A stretch of 64,000 nt of DNA, taken from positions 37,729,036 to 37,793,035 of the forward strand of contig OZ024897.1 in assembly GCA_964017195.1 (NCBI GenBank), in the 5' to 3' direction. Shown here piece by piece: positions 1 through 14,370 of the stretch. Source of the DNA: Siderastrea radians. Its lineage: Eukaryota > Cnidaria > Anthozoa > Scleractinia > Rhizangiidae. The stretch's first letter is position 1, and each line of letters begins with the position of its first letter. A program made the translations under genes and the position numbers. Under the pieces are notes generated by a model. The model saw nothing but the letters and a program-made list of their open reading frames with translations. It ran no database searches and was not told the DNA's origin.

Positions 1-125
1 AAACTCTAGTCTTCAAGTTTTTAATTTTAAATATGATAAGTAAAGAGTGGCATCATAAATTGACATTGTAACAAATGTAATGACGAGTGTGCACTACACA
101 CACTATGAAATAGAACACAACCTAC

Positions 126-3100
126 CGTGATTCAGGAAAATATCTTTCTCTTTGCAAGTGAAAGAAAAGCTAAAATGTAAAAAAAAATACATAATCTTAG
201 TTGATACTTCCTACTCAACTGAATGTGACAGGGTCACTAGACACATAATTTCATTATTTCTGATATTTCTAGAGACTCTGAGATTTTATTATTTTGCTTT
301 TGCATTCAGGAATTTTCCAGTTTGATTTTGGTAAGCTTACGCGTCGCTTAGGTATGCTGGGTGTACGTGAATTGTTATTCCTTGCTAAATTACTTTCACA
401 TAAATAGAGGCAAGCTTTAGCTGTATTTCAGTTGAGTTCTTGAGATCCTACTGAAGCGATTGTAGGGCAGTAAAAGAAGTCGAAAGAACTTGCTTCTAGC
501 AAGGTATAATCTATTAGTCGTTCCTGTTTATTTTGGTTTATTTTAGTTTACGTAACTTGCTTGCTGTATTGCTGATGAATTTGAGCTTTTAATAAATTGC
601 CTAAGAAAGTCCTGAATCCTTCTCATTCCAACTGTACTTGCCCAACGGCTGCATCCTGTTCAATGAATTTACAGAAACCTTAGCTAAGCACTGCTGGGTT
701 TGGGCCCTTAGCTGGTCCATGTGCTTTTGCTTACATTCCCTGAAAACCTTAACAACATACTGAAAGAAAGACATATTTTACAATTTAAGATTTTTATTCG
801 TAGTCAATTCTTTGTAATAAGTAGCTTGTGAGACATCAGTCAGGGTGAAATATTTTCAAAGAAGCCTTGGAAAGAGAAGATGACTCAAAAGCATATTTTC
901 ATTTTTTTAAAATAGTTTTTCCAGCTCAAACTAGTCCAGTATAACACTAATTAGTGCAGTCATAGTTAATAAAAGAATCTGGTTATGAAGCTCAGCAAAG
1001 TCCTTTGTTTAATGTTTTTGTTACCGTTTTTAGCCTTGACCGTGCACAAACAACAATAGGTTTGAATTTTGCATGAGCAACGAACCAATGAAAATGTCAC
1101 TGTTAAAGTATTCAGCCATAGTGTGCAAACGTAAAACAAAAGATTGCGCACGGTCGTAGAACTTTCAACATAAATTGCAGCACCTTTGTTATGGCCTTTG
1201 AAACTTGCAAGGTTTTATAACCAGTCCCTCGAGTAACTAAGGTGCAGTAAACCACGAACTAGTCCAGTACAAAGACACATACTTCTCAGAGGAGTTGTTC
1301 ATTTCGCTATTTGGGGGGGGGGGAGCAGTTTTACATTGGGGAACACTCTCTATTACCCAACAGTGAATTGAAGTTACAATGTTAGTCATGTTCAGAGTTA
1401 ATGCCAATGTACATACCTCCCCTCCATTCACATAGTCCAAAACAAAGTAAAGCTTTTCTCTTGTTTGAAATGAATAGTGAAGACCCTGTAATATATAAAC
1501 AGAAAACAAAGCAAAACCAGTGTTACATCAAAGAGTACAATATTTCATTTCAATTTATTACCAGGTGATGAGAATAAAGAAAAATGTTAACAGGATAATC
1601 ATAAGCAATGCACAAAACAGTTCTAAATATCATGTGTAGCAACTTGACAGCAGTGTCTGTATAATGCATGGAGGAATCCCCGTGGACAGGTTAATTTTGT
1701 GCTATACATGTATAACATATTTTCTGTGTTAAAACCTGAGCTTGCAAAGGGCACACTGTTTACTAAAACAAGGGTAATTTTTTGGTCTTTTTGGAAAGTC
1801 TTAATTTGCCGTCTACAAAACAAGACTAAAATTTCACTTAGTCTGTAGACAGGTTATTAAGACGGAATCCATCAGGAAATCGAGTAATCAGTGGACAAAA
1901 ATCTTGTACCAGAATAAATTAAGGTATATCGCATTCTTTTTTACATTTTTTAAGAGCTATAGACGTAATAAGTTACCTGTAATAACACCAAAGACGATTT
2001 CTTATGGGAGCCCGTGAAATTAAATTTCAAATTTCACAGGAATTGTGTAAACACAGGTAAAATAGGTAAATTCTTATGCGTAACATTTCATTTTGTGAAA
2101 TTTGAAATTTGTTTTCTCGGGTTCCCATAAGAAATTGTCTTTGGGGTTATTACAGATAACAAATTACATCCATACATGTAGCTCTCAAAAAAGGTAAAAA
2201 AGAGTGCGATATGCCTTAAATTATTCTGGTACAAAGTTTTTGTCCTCTGAAAATTAAAATTACTCAATTTCCTAATGGATTCCATCTTAATATCTTACAA
2301 CTGCTGCAACAGAAAGGGTCCAAATTCGCTTCAGTCCACGTTGATATTTGACGCCAAACTTACCACTAAAAATGGATGGATGACATTCTGCAACAAAACA
2401 TTCCGCTCTGCCATAATGTGTTTTGCCTAAAAAAACAACACTGCGTTCCATTAATTCTTCATCTATAAGTGATCACACACACAAAACAAATTCATTGACA
2501 CCAAGCCAACAAACATTGAATAAAAACAACTCTACACAAACCTCATTCCTCTTTCTGATAGCAGCCTTGTTAAGAACTTTGATGGCATAGAACTTATCCT
2601 CTGCTTTGTTCTTGGAAAGAAAAACCTACCAAACCGAAAATTATACCGGTTTATTTCAACTGACTCTAACATGGTCACTGATCACTAAATGAGACACTGA
2701 CAAACAAACAGACACACAGGCTGGCTGGCTAAATGCTTGACCAGATTACATGTAACTGACTAGTTAACTGATTGACTGACAAACAGATTGTTGGAGACTG
2801 TCTACAGGTGTGACTGATTAGCTGACTAACTGACCGACTAATTGACTGTGTGACTGGCTGACTGACTGTCTAACTAACTGACCTTCCTGTACTGATTGAC
2901 AGACTGGCTGTCTGACTGACTTACAGCCTCCCTGACTAACTTACTGACTAAAATTAATGTCTGACCAACAGACAAACCAGTGGCTCCACTGATCGACCAA
3001 CCATTTGGCAGCCTAGCTGACAGACTGACTGAATTAATGACTTTCTGGCTGACAAACTGACTGAATCACTGACTGTCTGGCTGACTGAGTGACTGCATGA

Positions 3101-6100
3101 CTGACTGATTCACTCAATCACTGACTTGATGGCTGACTGAGCTTAAAAACGTACTGTCTGGCTGACTGATTGACTGACCAACTATGGAATGAACTACTGT
3201 CTGACTGATTTGCTGACCATCTAGCTGGCTAGCTGGCTAGCTGGCTGGCTGAGTGACTGACTACCGGTAACAATGACTGGTATCACTGGCATCTGCAGAT
3301 ATCCAACAAGCAACTCACTCGCTTTGCTCACCTTTCCAAAGCTCCCTTTTCCTATCACCTTTAGGAACATAAAATCACTCGGTTTTGCTCTAAGGGGAAA
3401 TCACCATAAAATTACTGTAAGTTGGAATGAATTTTCATTTTTACATTGAATTGAACTACATTGCAAGGGGAAATAAGAATTTCTTCCTGGGGAATTTAAA
3501 GGTTCTACTTACTTTGGATTATTTGTCCCTCCTAAATCAATCCCATCCATATCCTTAACCTGTTAAGAAAATAACCAGAAAACAACTTTGAGTTGAAAGG
3601 ATGAAAACTGAAAAAGGATCCCCACAAGTGACAAAACCCCTTCGTAGGTGCAGCTGCATATTTACCGCTGAGAGCATCTAATGCTGGTGATCAGATCTGT
3701 TTCAAAATTCCAAGTGAACAGTATTTGGTAAAGTCACCTGAGTTGTGTCAGACTCGTCTGCTCCAGGCTGATCATCGTCATCATTAGTTTCTGCATTTTT
3801 AGGATTATCCAGTGAAAAGAATTCCCTAACATCAGGACTGTTAAAAAATAAAACAAAAACAATAACCACCAATTTGAGGATGACTGTTTAATCCTTCCAT
3901 TCCAAGGCTGAGACTTGAGTCATTTAGTGTGTTTCTAAGAGCATCAGTGACCATCCATTTGACAACTACTTCCTTTTGTGCTGTTTTTATTAAACAGTAC
4001 ATGGCGGTTCCCACTTTTGAGTCTGTGGATGAAATCCTGAATTGTGGCCATTCATATAAGTACATGTAGCTTGATTGGATTTCTTAGTGTTGATACAGCT
4101 GTATCTTTTAAGTTTGAAGATGAATAAAACCATCATAAGAAACAAAAAAAAGCAATCAACTGCCACACCTTTGCTAAATTTAAGTCTCAGCTGAAGTTGT
4201 TTGTTGCCTGTTTCTGTCATTATGCATGTCTATTGCAACACGTTTTTATAGCAGGGTGAATTTAAATGAACCACAAGTTTCCAACAATGGTTGATTGCCC
4301 TTGGAGACTTGAGACGAACATGCTGATGTTCACGTCTGACTCAGGCAGTAAGGGAGATTCATGTGCATTATATCAAACTTGTTTGTAAAAGCTTTAATGT
4401 TAACAGTTTTTAGCAATTTTTAACTAACTGACAGACACAGTACAACATGTTCCAGTCAGGTTTATTTCTGAAACAAAAATGTATTTGTTTCCTCCAGAAC
4501 AAGTCATGCATGGTCAAAGATTTAAGTGCAAAACACCATTTTCTACAATTGTTTTCTAGTTTTAAGCTTGGGCACTCCAGGTTTGCCTTTGAAATAACAT
4601 TCTGTTACTTCTGTCAACTTGTGCCCAAATAACTGAGCTACTGAGCTCAACATGATAACAACATTAAAATAAAAACTTACTGGTCAATGGCTTTTGGATG
4701 ACTGATAATCTTTTGAGTGACATCATTGAGACCCTCTCGTCTAATCTTGATAAACTCTAAAAAGATAATCACTGCAATGTTAACTCAGCAATATTTACTC
4801 GGTAACTGAATAATTCATAATAGTGAGGTCTTTCACTGGTCAAGAGATCCACAGTGCCTGAACGTATCACTGGAGATTGGCACTCTTTCCAGCAAATCAT
4901 GCTGCAGCTGTATCTAGTCATAATATTACCCCACCCCCACCCCCCTAGCATTTGTTTGCCAGGACCAGCTTACAAACTTGAGGGAAGGGACACAGGGTAG
5001 GGTATGTGTTTTGTCTAGAAGATATAGACAGGACTTTGATCTAGGTAATGCCATTGCACTAATCTGTCACTAAAATTCAAAATGTCCCCTTTTAGAATAA
5101 TACAAGGGCCAATTTGTCCCCTTGATTTCACTACAAAATATCTGGGAAAAAAGGCTATCTATAGTACAATAAATTGTATGATAGGAGGCAGCATGGCTGA
5201 GTGGTACATTGGACTCGCAACCCGGAGGTCCCATGCTCAATTCCCGCTCCAACCACTGGCTGGATTTATTTCTCAGCAGTCCTGAGTTCAACTCCTCAGC
5301 CACGCTTGTTAGTGTAATAGCCAACTTGTTTGCCTCCTGCTAGTTGGGGTTTCTAACCTTCTTTATGTTTAATTTGATTATTTGTCTACGATTATTTCAG
5401 AGGAGTGCCTGTGAACTACATGTAGCTTCATTAGCTAAGTACACTTTCACTTTAAATAATAGCATTTACCTTTTTTTTCAACCATGTATGCAACAAGATG
5501 TAATCAAAATCAAATTGGATCAAGTCAGTCCATCAATGATGAATCACGAAACAAAGTCTTATGTTTAATTGATCATTCAGACTGGAGGAAACCTTACATG
5601 AAAGTCTAATGTGAAATTTTACTTTGGAATAGAATGAATCTTTACTTGCACAAATGATAGATCTGTATGTGGCAAAATTTTTCTGGCATTTGTTCATTAA
5701 AGGCCCCCTTCTAGACAACTTTACAAGGCAGCAAACAATGTGCTTAGATTCCTCATCACAAGTTCAGCAGCCAGGCATGGAAAGGAAGTGATGGAACTGG
5801 CCTGGACTATTTTGTATACAAATTTACGGAACCATTTCCAGGCAAGAGTAATATTCAGTGCTTTCTTTCAAGAATTGTACTTTTTTTACATTGTAAAAAT
5901 CTGACAGCAAAACAAGTAGTTTACAGTACTTCTTCTGCAGTACCCAAGTGGAAATGCTAGGTTCAAACTGTCCTAACCAATCACACATGCTGATGCTCAG
6001 TTCTGCCACTCACATTATCCCCAATTTTGTGTCCCTCTGCAATTAAAAATTGATCCCTACACTGTAGAAAAAGGCGGAAGAGGATGAAACTGTCCCTTAC

Positions 6101-9100
6101 TCATGAAATCCTGACTTAAATCCTGCACTGACATAAAACAGTGGTAGAGATCAGTAGCAGGATTCTCAAAGCTGTCCTAAGACAAAATGACTCCTAAGTA
6201 TCGTTTCTTGACCAAAAACATTTATTTTGTTTTCCAACAATGCAAAGGACACATCTTATCTCAGGAGTGCTTCATGAATCTAGCCCATACTTTAAAATAA
6301 TTTTATTTCAAACCTGGGTTGAGAAAAACTTGTACAGTATAAGTTTGCTCACCTGGGTCAAAGTTGTTTCCGAGCAATCTTTTACCAGGTAGCTTTAAGT
6401 GAAGATCAGGATAAATTTTTTTGAGCTGTAAGGACAAAATAATTGCAAAATCTGTGTTAATTAATTACTATGCAGTACAGTAATTCATGTCCATCTTGGA
6501 AATCCTTTCACAAAACACTGCAACTTTATTCATAAAATATGAATTATTGTTACATGAATCAAAAAAGCATGACGTTTACGTGGCAACTAACTTCTGCCTG
6601 AATGAAACTTGTTTCTTACTGATGCAAGGAGATGATTTGTCCCTGTGACTTCATGTTCATTAATTTGTCATCACCTTAATCCCAATCACATGGTATCGAT
6701 AAGATCTCTTGCAAAAATCTGTGAAGACATACTTCAGCTGGCCGGATACAACAAACACAAGCATAAGAGAACTGGAAATCTGGAATAATAATTAAGATGG
6801 GAACCAACCATCGCACAACTCAGCGAATCGTATACTTAGTTTCAGTCCCTGAGTGGTCTTCTTTATTATTCCCAGTCCCTTGGAAGTTCTGGGCCTTCGA
6901 GCTTGCATGGTTAGAAAATTAGGCAATGTGGAATGAAAACAAATACGTTTAGACGTTGAAACACAATTAATTTTTGGAAGGTTTGTTTGTCTAGTGCCCG
7001 AATTGTTAGCCAGTTTTGCCCGATTACGGTACTTCTAAATTTTTGACAACTTGGGGGGGTACAGCCCCCCCCAGCCCCTTCCTCTTATAGATACACTTTT
7101 CTGAGTCAAATGACTCAGGTGGTGGTTTAATTTAGGACAATAATTGGAAGCAGGAAAACAAGCTTAAAATGAAAAAACTATTAATACCTTATCACACAAT
7201 TGATGAAATTCATTGTATCTTCGCAATATGAAGTAAGTTCTTCCATCTGGCAGTTTGATCAAAACTCTATACACCTGGGGAAAGACAACAGAATCGAAAG
7301 GTTGTAAAGGTGATTCATAGGCTCATAACACCTAATAACAAATTATATGGCACAGATGAACACATTATTTAAATATTTTAAAGACTTACTGTCTCCTTTG
7401 TGGTAAGGTAAAAGAACCACTGAAGAGAATATTGATATCAACTACAAAGCCAGGCCACAACTATCCCCTCAATTGCAACAAACAGCTGGGTCACACTAGG
7501 TGACAAAATTTATTTTGTAATGAAAAAAGATAATAACTTTCTGGTTCTGGTAAAATTTGGTACGTCATGATAGGGTTGCCCTTGAGGAAAAAAATATGTC
7601 GTCAAATCATACTGGATTGATTCCGAGAAGTCAGTCTGTACAAAGATCATAAATACACTGGTCACAGAGTTTCTAGAAAATTGCTCACGCTTTTCCTACA
7701 TGTAGAATCCCGAGCCCTTGGACAGTTTCAAATACAGTGTGAAAAGGTGAGACCAAGAGTTGTGAATATCTTAGTAAAACCAAGTTTTGGTTTATTACAA
7801 GAACTGCAACTAGAACTAGAACTGGTCGCTTACCAGAATGGCCTCTTGTAAGCGACCACATGATGAAACAATAGAGAGTGGTAGCTTACATGTATAAGAG
7901 CGTTTAGCGTAAAGCTTGGCATATGTTACTGGTTACCAATAGTTAAATGTAGAAATGATATTGAATAGCTTTTTATTGCCTATCACAGAAGAGATCTGCA
8001 TAGGTACTGGTCAAAGAACCATTAGCACTTGTGTTATGTATAACTCTAAATTTGAACCAGAACTGAGTGCTTTTATTAAAGTGTTCACCAAGAGGTTGCT
8101 TACGAGAACTTAAAAACAAAGGGAAAAGCCCACTGGTAATTCATGAAAGTGGTCGTGGTCACTTACAGGAGCGGTCACTTATGAGAGCTTTTCATAACAG
8201 AGTTTAAGTGACAAGTCAAACGGGGTTTCACAATGCTAGTTGTACCTAAAGCTGGTCACTCACGAGAGTGATCACAAGGAGAGCTTTGACTGTACACTTG
8301 GCTTAAACTCTTGATATGAAAAGCCTCGACGAATGCTAATTGCGACCAACTGTTGTTGCGGTCAATGATCTTATAAGTGTGAACAGCATTGTAATTCGTA
8401 CACGTGTAAGGTCACTAGAGTAATCAGGTAATCTGTACAGGCTATTTCATTAAAGCCAGTACAATTAGCAAGAAGGTTTGACATTGATTGTTACGGTGTG
8501 GTGGCATGCAAAGCCTAGAAGCTAAGGAACTACCTGTTTTACCGATATATTGTTGTGAACAACCTGGATATCCTTAAAGCTCTGATAATTTGGCAAGGTC
8601 TACAATGTAGATTTAGGCAATTTTAAGTTGCAAATTATATCTTTTAAAATCTAAGTTGCTTAAAAACAATAACTGTCAGACATTTCAAAAATTATTTCTG
8701 AAACGTCTGACAAATGGGTTACACTAGGGAAATTGGTGGCGTGGTGACAGTTTTTTCGGAAAGTTTTCTTTTTATCATTCTTTAAGCCACTAGAACCCAG
8801 CCTGAGATGTAAATGGCTTTGTGCACAAGTTGTATTTCACATTGGTCTGCTTTATGACTAAGTCCGTAACTGAGTATATGAATGCCATTAGTTACATGGA
8901 AGATGATCAACAGCTGGGGCATGGACTGGAACACATTTCCGTTCAGATAACTCCTAATAACATTCTCCTTCACTTGAAAAAGCTGTGGAATTGTAACAAA
9001 AGTAGTTTTCTAAAAATAGGTAAAAGGTAAGGTAAAGCTACAACCGTAGAAGCTTGTGGTACCACAACATATCATGTTTAGGTATCCCAGCTGGCTAGCT

Positions 9101-11191
9101 ATAGGCTGGCCAGGAGGCTTTTTGCAAACATGAACGAGTTGACTACTGAAGACAAAATTTTAAAATCTGCTAATGGCTGGAAGGTCTATTTGATCCCAGG
9201 ATATCCAGATTACAAGTCCAGCGCCCTAAATATAATTATTGACCAATCTTGCCGCATCCCTTAATAAAATGTGACCCTGATGAATGATCAAAAGAGCTTC
9301 AAGGTCACTTCCAATTTTAGAAAACTGATAAATTAACCTGAAACTTATTAATGTCACCACAGACATTCTGAGAAACAGATGTTCCTACTTGACTCAAAAC
9401 TGCTAACAGAATACTTGAAAGCTAATCACGTTTCCTTGATTTATTCCAGGTTAAATGAAAATGTATTTCTAGATTAAGAATGTAATTCCACACACAATTT
9501 ACTGCCTCACTGGTCAGTCGAAATTGAAATTCGACCACCAAGCTGCCATTGAAATTCAGGTCAAAGGTCAAGAAAGGCAAAGACATAACAGCAAAAAAAT
9601 TTTTACAGTGACCTGACAAATACAAATTTAGATTGTTTGCAGAGGCATGATCAAGGACAATGCAAGTTTAAATGGACTGTGAGATAAAACGTTAACAGTG
9701 ATTTTGTCTTTGTTTATGTTTTTTTTTCTCGAATTCTGGTTGACTTTATTTCCCTTTCCCCAAGAATATGCTAACACACAGCATATACATCTGCAAACAT
9801 GCTGGCTTTGCCAAATAACAAATTTTAGATAAACAAAATTATTTTGGCTTGCAGTGTGAATTCTATTAAAATTTATCAAATCATGCTAACGATCAACGTT
9901 ATAGCTAACTTTGCTTTTTTGTAAATTCACTCTTTTTAGCACAAAAGAAGAAATGTTTCGTACACCAAGCTAGAATAAATATTTTGCTTAAAAATTTCTA
10001 AGTTACGTATGTACTAAAAATGCCAACATTTCACTCTTTTCTCACACACAGACCTTGCAATGTCTTCAAGCTAATGTCAAAGCTGAAAAACATGCCTAGA
10101 TCTTTTGTATCGTTAACTTTTGAGTTCTGTTTCAATTTCAAATATGTGACCCATCAAGCCTGGCAGGTGTATCTATGTAATGAATGCACTTTTAAGATCT
10201 ACTAACTATAGAACTAAAGAAGTGAAAACTTGATGGCTGCACGCAAATATCCGCAAACATGCGGTGAATATTTAGATGTAGCAAAATAAATCGGCTGTTG
10301 GTCAATTAAGCGAAGAAAATTATTTTCCAAAGGCAGAGTGTTTCAATATGTACCTTTGTTTAATAATACAATGGCAACTACAATGGCAAATGGGGATGCT
10401 GGTTAATGAAGAGCTGAACTCCGTGTGATAGTTATAAGCTTAAATTAACCAGCACATGGACATTTGCCCAGAACTCATAAAATAAAGCCTGCGTAATTAA
10501 ATATTCAGCAAAGAGTTGGATATTGGCGAAGATAGGCCCTTCGTCATCGAATTTTAATGAATGGATACCTTCGGGCAATTAAAAGCTTAACATGACACCA
10601 GAAACATGAATTATTAGCTAGGCAAGGTGAACAACTCGTAAACATCCTACCTTCCTTGAAACACAGGCGTTCTGCCGGAAATCAAGCGTGAGCTTGCAGT
10701 ATGTATAATTCCAATAAGAAAACGAGAAAAAAGATATCAACTCTGCTTTTCACTTAAAACTCCATGCCAAATAGATTTCGTCGCTTTTATGCGGCGACGA
10801 TACGCCTACGTACGGAACTCGAAATTTGATCGCCGTTTGCTAGTCGCAGAGCAGATAATGAACGACACAATATTCTCTTCTCGTGTATTCTCAGTTTCCT
10901 CAAAGACGATCCACCCTCTACAATCGCGACTGCTTTTCGCAATGACCGCCGACCTTCATCAACAGATTTAGACAGCGTATTATAGTAATCCATGTATAAC
11001 TGTTTGTTTTTATTTCGGAATAATCGGCGGCAAGCAGAGCACAGCATTTTGCCATACCCATCCGGCTAATAGTCGTCAAACTGCAAGCCGCACAAATACG
11101 AAGGATGAACATTTCTTACCGTGAAACGCTTTGATTTCTCAGAGCTCAACGTTTCTGAGTCAGGTACCGTCACATCTAATTTGGACTGCAT
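126..11191 (-). CDS. SGK3: SGK3-type serine/threonine kinase, copy A (partial, 11 exons, 3' part off window)
   Basis: AGC-family kinase with an N-terminal PX domain. SGK3/CISK is recruited to endosomes through PI3P and is activated by PDK1. Exons on the minus strand: 11191-11120 (ATG; 24 codons), 7274-7188, 6425-6353, 4756-4681, 3837-3738, 3559-3513, 3389-3332, 2625-2542, 2426-2364, 1485-1417 and 169-126. All have GT-AG borders and the phases join. Exons 1-4 encode the PX domain, with RRYNEF in exon 2 and LPGKR in exon 3. Exon 5 is an acidic linker. Exons 7-11 give the glycine loop GKGSFGK, the lysine motif YAIKVL, GLHYSF and the subdomain V block ending [13 protein letters not shown]. The catalytic loop, DFG and C-tail lie left of the window. 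The start is the first ATG before the PX core and matches copy B. No stop or frameshift is seen in these exons, so it looks functional as far as visible. Confidence 0.9.
1857..2292. mobile_element. Foldback MITE in SGK3-A intron 9
   Basis: Two arms of about 190 bp in inverted orientation (about 1858-2040 and 2095-2290). Shared blocks include GATGGAATCCAT, TGTACCAGAATAA and TTCTTATGGGAACCC with its reverse complement. The copies differ at scattered positions, so the element is not recent. It lies between exons 10 and 9 of SGK3-A. Confidence 0.7.
2700..3265. repeat. Degenerate CTGA/GACTG tetranucleotide satellite in SGK3-A intron 7
   Basis: Over 500 bp dominated by ctgactgactg, ggctggct and tgactgact units with many substitutions. 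It ends about 65 bases from exon 7, just after the run agctggctagctggct. Confidence 0.8.
5184..5400 (+). mobile_element. tRNA-derived SINE in SGK3-A intron 3
   Basis: The head has a pol III A-box-like tggctgagtggta near 5194 and a B-box-like tgctcaattcccgctcc near 5234. The unrelated body ends gccaacttgtttgcctcctg and tagttggggtttctaac. The cloverleaf is imperfect and the tail is not tRNA, so this is a SINE, not a tRNA gene. Confidence 0.65.
7820..8290. repeat. Degenerate GGTCRCTTAC-GAGAG repeat, SGK3-A intron 1
   Basis: Scattered diverged units such as tggtcgcttaccagaatgg, ggtcacttacaggagcgg, ggtcacttatgagagc and ggtcactcacgagagtg. The same unit forms a longer array in intron 1 of SGK3-B. 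Confidence 0.55.
8300..11110. other. SGK3-A intron 1, no further gene recognised
   Basis: AT-rich intron. Short frames here, including one at 11047-10787 minus ([14 protein letters not shown]), match nothing I recognise and lack splice or start context. No transposon ends were recognised, though old repeats could be missed. Confidence 0.5.
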
Positions 11192-12385
11192 TTGCTGGAA
11201 ATGATGACTCCCGCCCGCTAAAATGATGCGAAGAGTTCGTGACAGATCGTAACTGGCTCTCTACTCGAGGCGAAGATCGCGTTCAAGCTAAGGGATCTAG
11301 AGAATTGCTCCTACGCGAAAAACGCGTGGGAAGCTAAACAAACTTTTCCAAAAGTACAACCCACAGCAACCACGTTACTGCTAGCCTACTATCGACCGTA
11401 CAAGGAACAATACCTTGAATACAAAAAGCAGCTACCCTGGGAATACACTTTACATATGCAGGCAAAATTCCAATAGGCAGGACTTGTTCGCCGATCCCCG
11501 GAGACTGGGGTCAAGCTCTGTGTTATGTCACACGACGTAAAAATATCTCAGGAGAATTTTTAATTTGGTCAGTGAGCCAAGTAAAAACATTTCTTTTTTT
11601 TTTATCGAAAGTATTTGCAAAGCTGTGATCAAGCTGTTTATTTAAACAGCTTACTTCACTGATGCTAAGTTTAAATTTGCTTTAGCTGAGGAAAGAACGA
11701 ATCAAGAACCGTGTTGAGTAAGTAAAGGAACGATTGGCAAAGAAATTTTTCACGACAAATTGTCGAGAGTTTTAGCCTGAATTTAGCACAGATCTACATA
11801 GGTTCAGTGTTTCAATATCATGAATGTTTGTTTAATTTTGACTACAAGAACGTGGGAAAGGGCGCATCGCCTTTTCCGATCACGATTTCTGCTTTTTGTC
11901 AATATCCGACAATCTCTAAAGCATGGAATGTCAATATTTTCTTGGAAAATTCTTATGAAAATTTTCACACATGTGACCTTTCTGACAACCAAAAACACCC
12001 TTTTAAAAATAATTTTGATTTCATTAGCAACTTGCAAACAACCAACATAGACATAATTACAGTGGATTTGAAGCAAAAACCGGACGCTTAGAGGTAAACA
12101 AGCTATTAAATTAAGGAAGGAATAAAAAAGAAAGTCTTCACAGAATTCTGCACCAGCCTATACAATATAAGCTTCCTTTTTTTGTTTAATTTCCGGATGC
12201 AAGGTGCAAATCAGTGAAGTTTGTTTACACAGAATTATAAAATTTTGTGGTGGGAAATAAGTATCAATCAGGAGCTGTATCAATCTAGAGCCAACGAGAA
12301 CCGAGATTGTCTGCACACTGACTATATATCTCGCAGACTGTTTTTGATCTTAAATCATACATTGCTATGTTATGTCGACATGGTG

Positions 12386-12802
12386 CAGGGGCACCCAGCA
12401 GTTCGTCTCGGGCAATATCTGTTCGGAAGAAAAAAATCCCCTGAAATATTCGGCTTTATTTGGAGTGAAAACGTCGAGAAAACTAGAAATTTCTTTGGCG
12501 AAACATCACCTCGGACTTTCGCAACAAGAGGACTTATTGATTTCTATCAGGAGCCAGTTTCTCTTGTTTTCGGATGGACAAATATGCCGCATTTTCGTAG
12601 AGTCATCAGCAGTTCGAAAATTCGGCAGATAGGATTCTGTTTCCTAAAATTTTCTGCAGCTTAAATTTTCAGCTAAAAACGCCAAACAGATCAACCTGTA
12701 TTAGCTTACACAAGTATGAATTTAAAGAGCTGTAAAACAATCTAAGAAAGCAGAAAATGATAATTTAAGTATTTTGCTAAATTTTCTCGTTGGGTGCCCC
12801 TG
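12386..12802. mobile_element. hAT-like MITE, copy 1
   Basis: 417 bp bounded by CAGGGGCACCCAGC and its inverted partner GTTGGGTGCCCCTG. The CAGGGG...CCCCTG termini resemble hAT superfamily ends. A clear 8-bp duplication was not found. A diverged second copy lies at 24413-24835. The 147-codon frame through it is not a host gene. Confidence 0.65.
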
Positions 12803-13304
12803 GTGGTGCTTGTGAGCAAAAATTGTAATGAAAAGACCTGATTTAGCATTTAGGAGTGGGGAGTGACAAGTTTGCCGGCGAATCTTGCTTCAGTTCGTTT
12901 TAGAAATCTAATTTTGGAATAAAGAAAATATTGTACTACGACATGTTTTTTTTTAGCTGATAATAAGATTTTTACGACTGGCCTAATAAAAAAAAAAAAA
13001 AAAGGGCGTGAATAGAAAACAAATGAGCCCTCATATATAAATAAATGACATAGACTTCAAAGTGAAAGCTGTAAGTATTATATTTTGGTTAGATCTGAAT
13101 GTTGGTTTTTCGATTTGCTCTTCATAAACTATACCAAACCGCAATAACTCCGGTCTTTCAAAGATCTGAACTGAGAGTAAAATGCCTGTACATGTGGTAC
13201 TAAATTTTGAGTCTGTCAGAGTGGATGAAATCAGTGAATGCAGCTAGCCAAATCAACCATTAGAGTATGTTCCTTTTTAACCGACATACCGTAATGATTC
13301 GATT

Positions 13305-13660
13305 TCCAATAAGCGTCCCCTTCCAAATAAGCACCGCTATTCCAGTAAGCGCCCGTCCCTCCTTCCAATAAGCGCCCCTATTGTAATCGTGAAAGTGGGT
13401 TGAAATATTGACAAAGAATAGAATGATTACACAAGTGAACTATTTCGTCTTCATTCTTATCTGAAAGTAATATTGATAATATTGATTGGTAGTAGACAAG
13501 TAATCAATATTCTAATTATGCGAAGCCGTATCGTTACATCGTGGTGTTAGAGTTTCTTCTGTTGTCCAAGGGGGCTTTTTCACACTCCGATGTTTATGTC
13601 TAGAAAGGAATAAGCACCCCAGCTTACATGACAGCTCCCTCTCCAATAAGCGCCCTCCCA
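13305..13660. repeat. Degenerate CCAATAAGCGCCCC repeat
   Basis: Units such as ccaataagcgtcccc, ccaaataagcacc, ccagtaagcgcccg, ccaataagcgcccc and ccaataagcgccctcc are spread over about 350 bp between the two SGK3 genes. Probably an old dispersed repeat. Confidence 0.5.
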
Positions 13661-14249
13661 TGAGCTACCAAACGGCAAATAAACGCTAAATCTGCAAACT
13701 GTAATGGGAATACACCCGTATCAAAGGCATTTTGGCAGACGCCGGCCAGTTACTCTGAAACTCCCGATATCTCAGCGGGGCTCCTGGCCAGGCGCTTTTT
13801 ACCAGCGAAGTCTGCGATAGGAGAGACTGTCGGTTTTTCTTTGTACGTCAAAATAAGAAGGAAGCTGAGGGAACATGTGGAAAAGCAATGGGAGTGATTT
13901 CCAGAGTAGCTGAGCCGACTGAGCAAACAATACACGAGCGCATTAAAATCAGTCCCCTGCGCGCGAACTCCCCCGCGCGGTGAATCGCGTGCCCAAGTGT
14001 CTCGCGCTTTTCAGGTCAGGTAGCGTCACCATCAGAGTAACCTCTTTAGAATTTTAATTACGGGAAATCGTATTATTACGTAAACAGGCTCAATGGTACG
14101 CGGTGTATAACGCCAGACTGAAGGGCCTAAACGAGTATGAGTGGGGAGAGCAGAACGCTTATCGCGTCCCTTACCGAGATTCTAAGGAGAATGGTGGAGC
14201 TACGCTATTGGTAGGAACGTGGCAACGTGGAAATCATTTTTCACGTTGC

Positions 14250-14370
14250 CATGGGCTAACGCTCGAAACGTCAGCTTTCAATCTCTTACCTTATCAACTC
14301 AGTTGATAAATCCAAAATTTTGTGTTTAACGTCCCCACCGACGCAGCACCACAGCTTCTTTAGAAACTAA
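14250..14370 (+). mobile_element. Solo copy of the aacgctcgaaacgtcagctt retroelement tail
   Basis: Contains gggctaacgctcgaaacgtc, ttatcaactcagttgataaa and cgacgcagcaccacagcttc, matching the right arm and tail at 42880-43025. Confidence 0.55.

Noticed and set aside
5184..5250. tRNA gene on the plus strand
   Set aside because: B box is degenerate (tgctcaattcc) and the sequence continues into a SINE-like tail.
10787..11112. Small minus-strand frames with Cys pairs next to SGK3-A exon 1
   Set aside because: Overlapping in two frames, no acceptor or ATG context and no counterpart in SGK3-B intron 1.
12221..12664. 147-codon plus-strand reading frame
   Set aside because: It runs across the hAT-like MITE, and the second copy of that element at 24.4 kb does not keep the frame.
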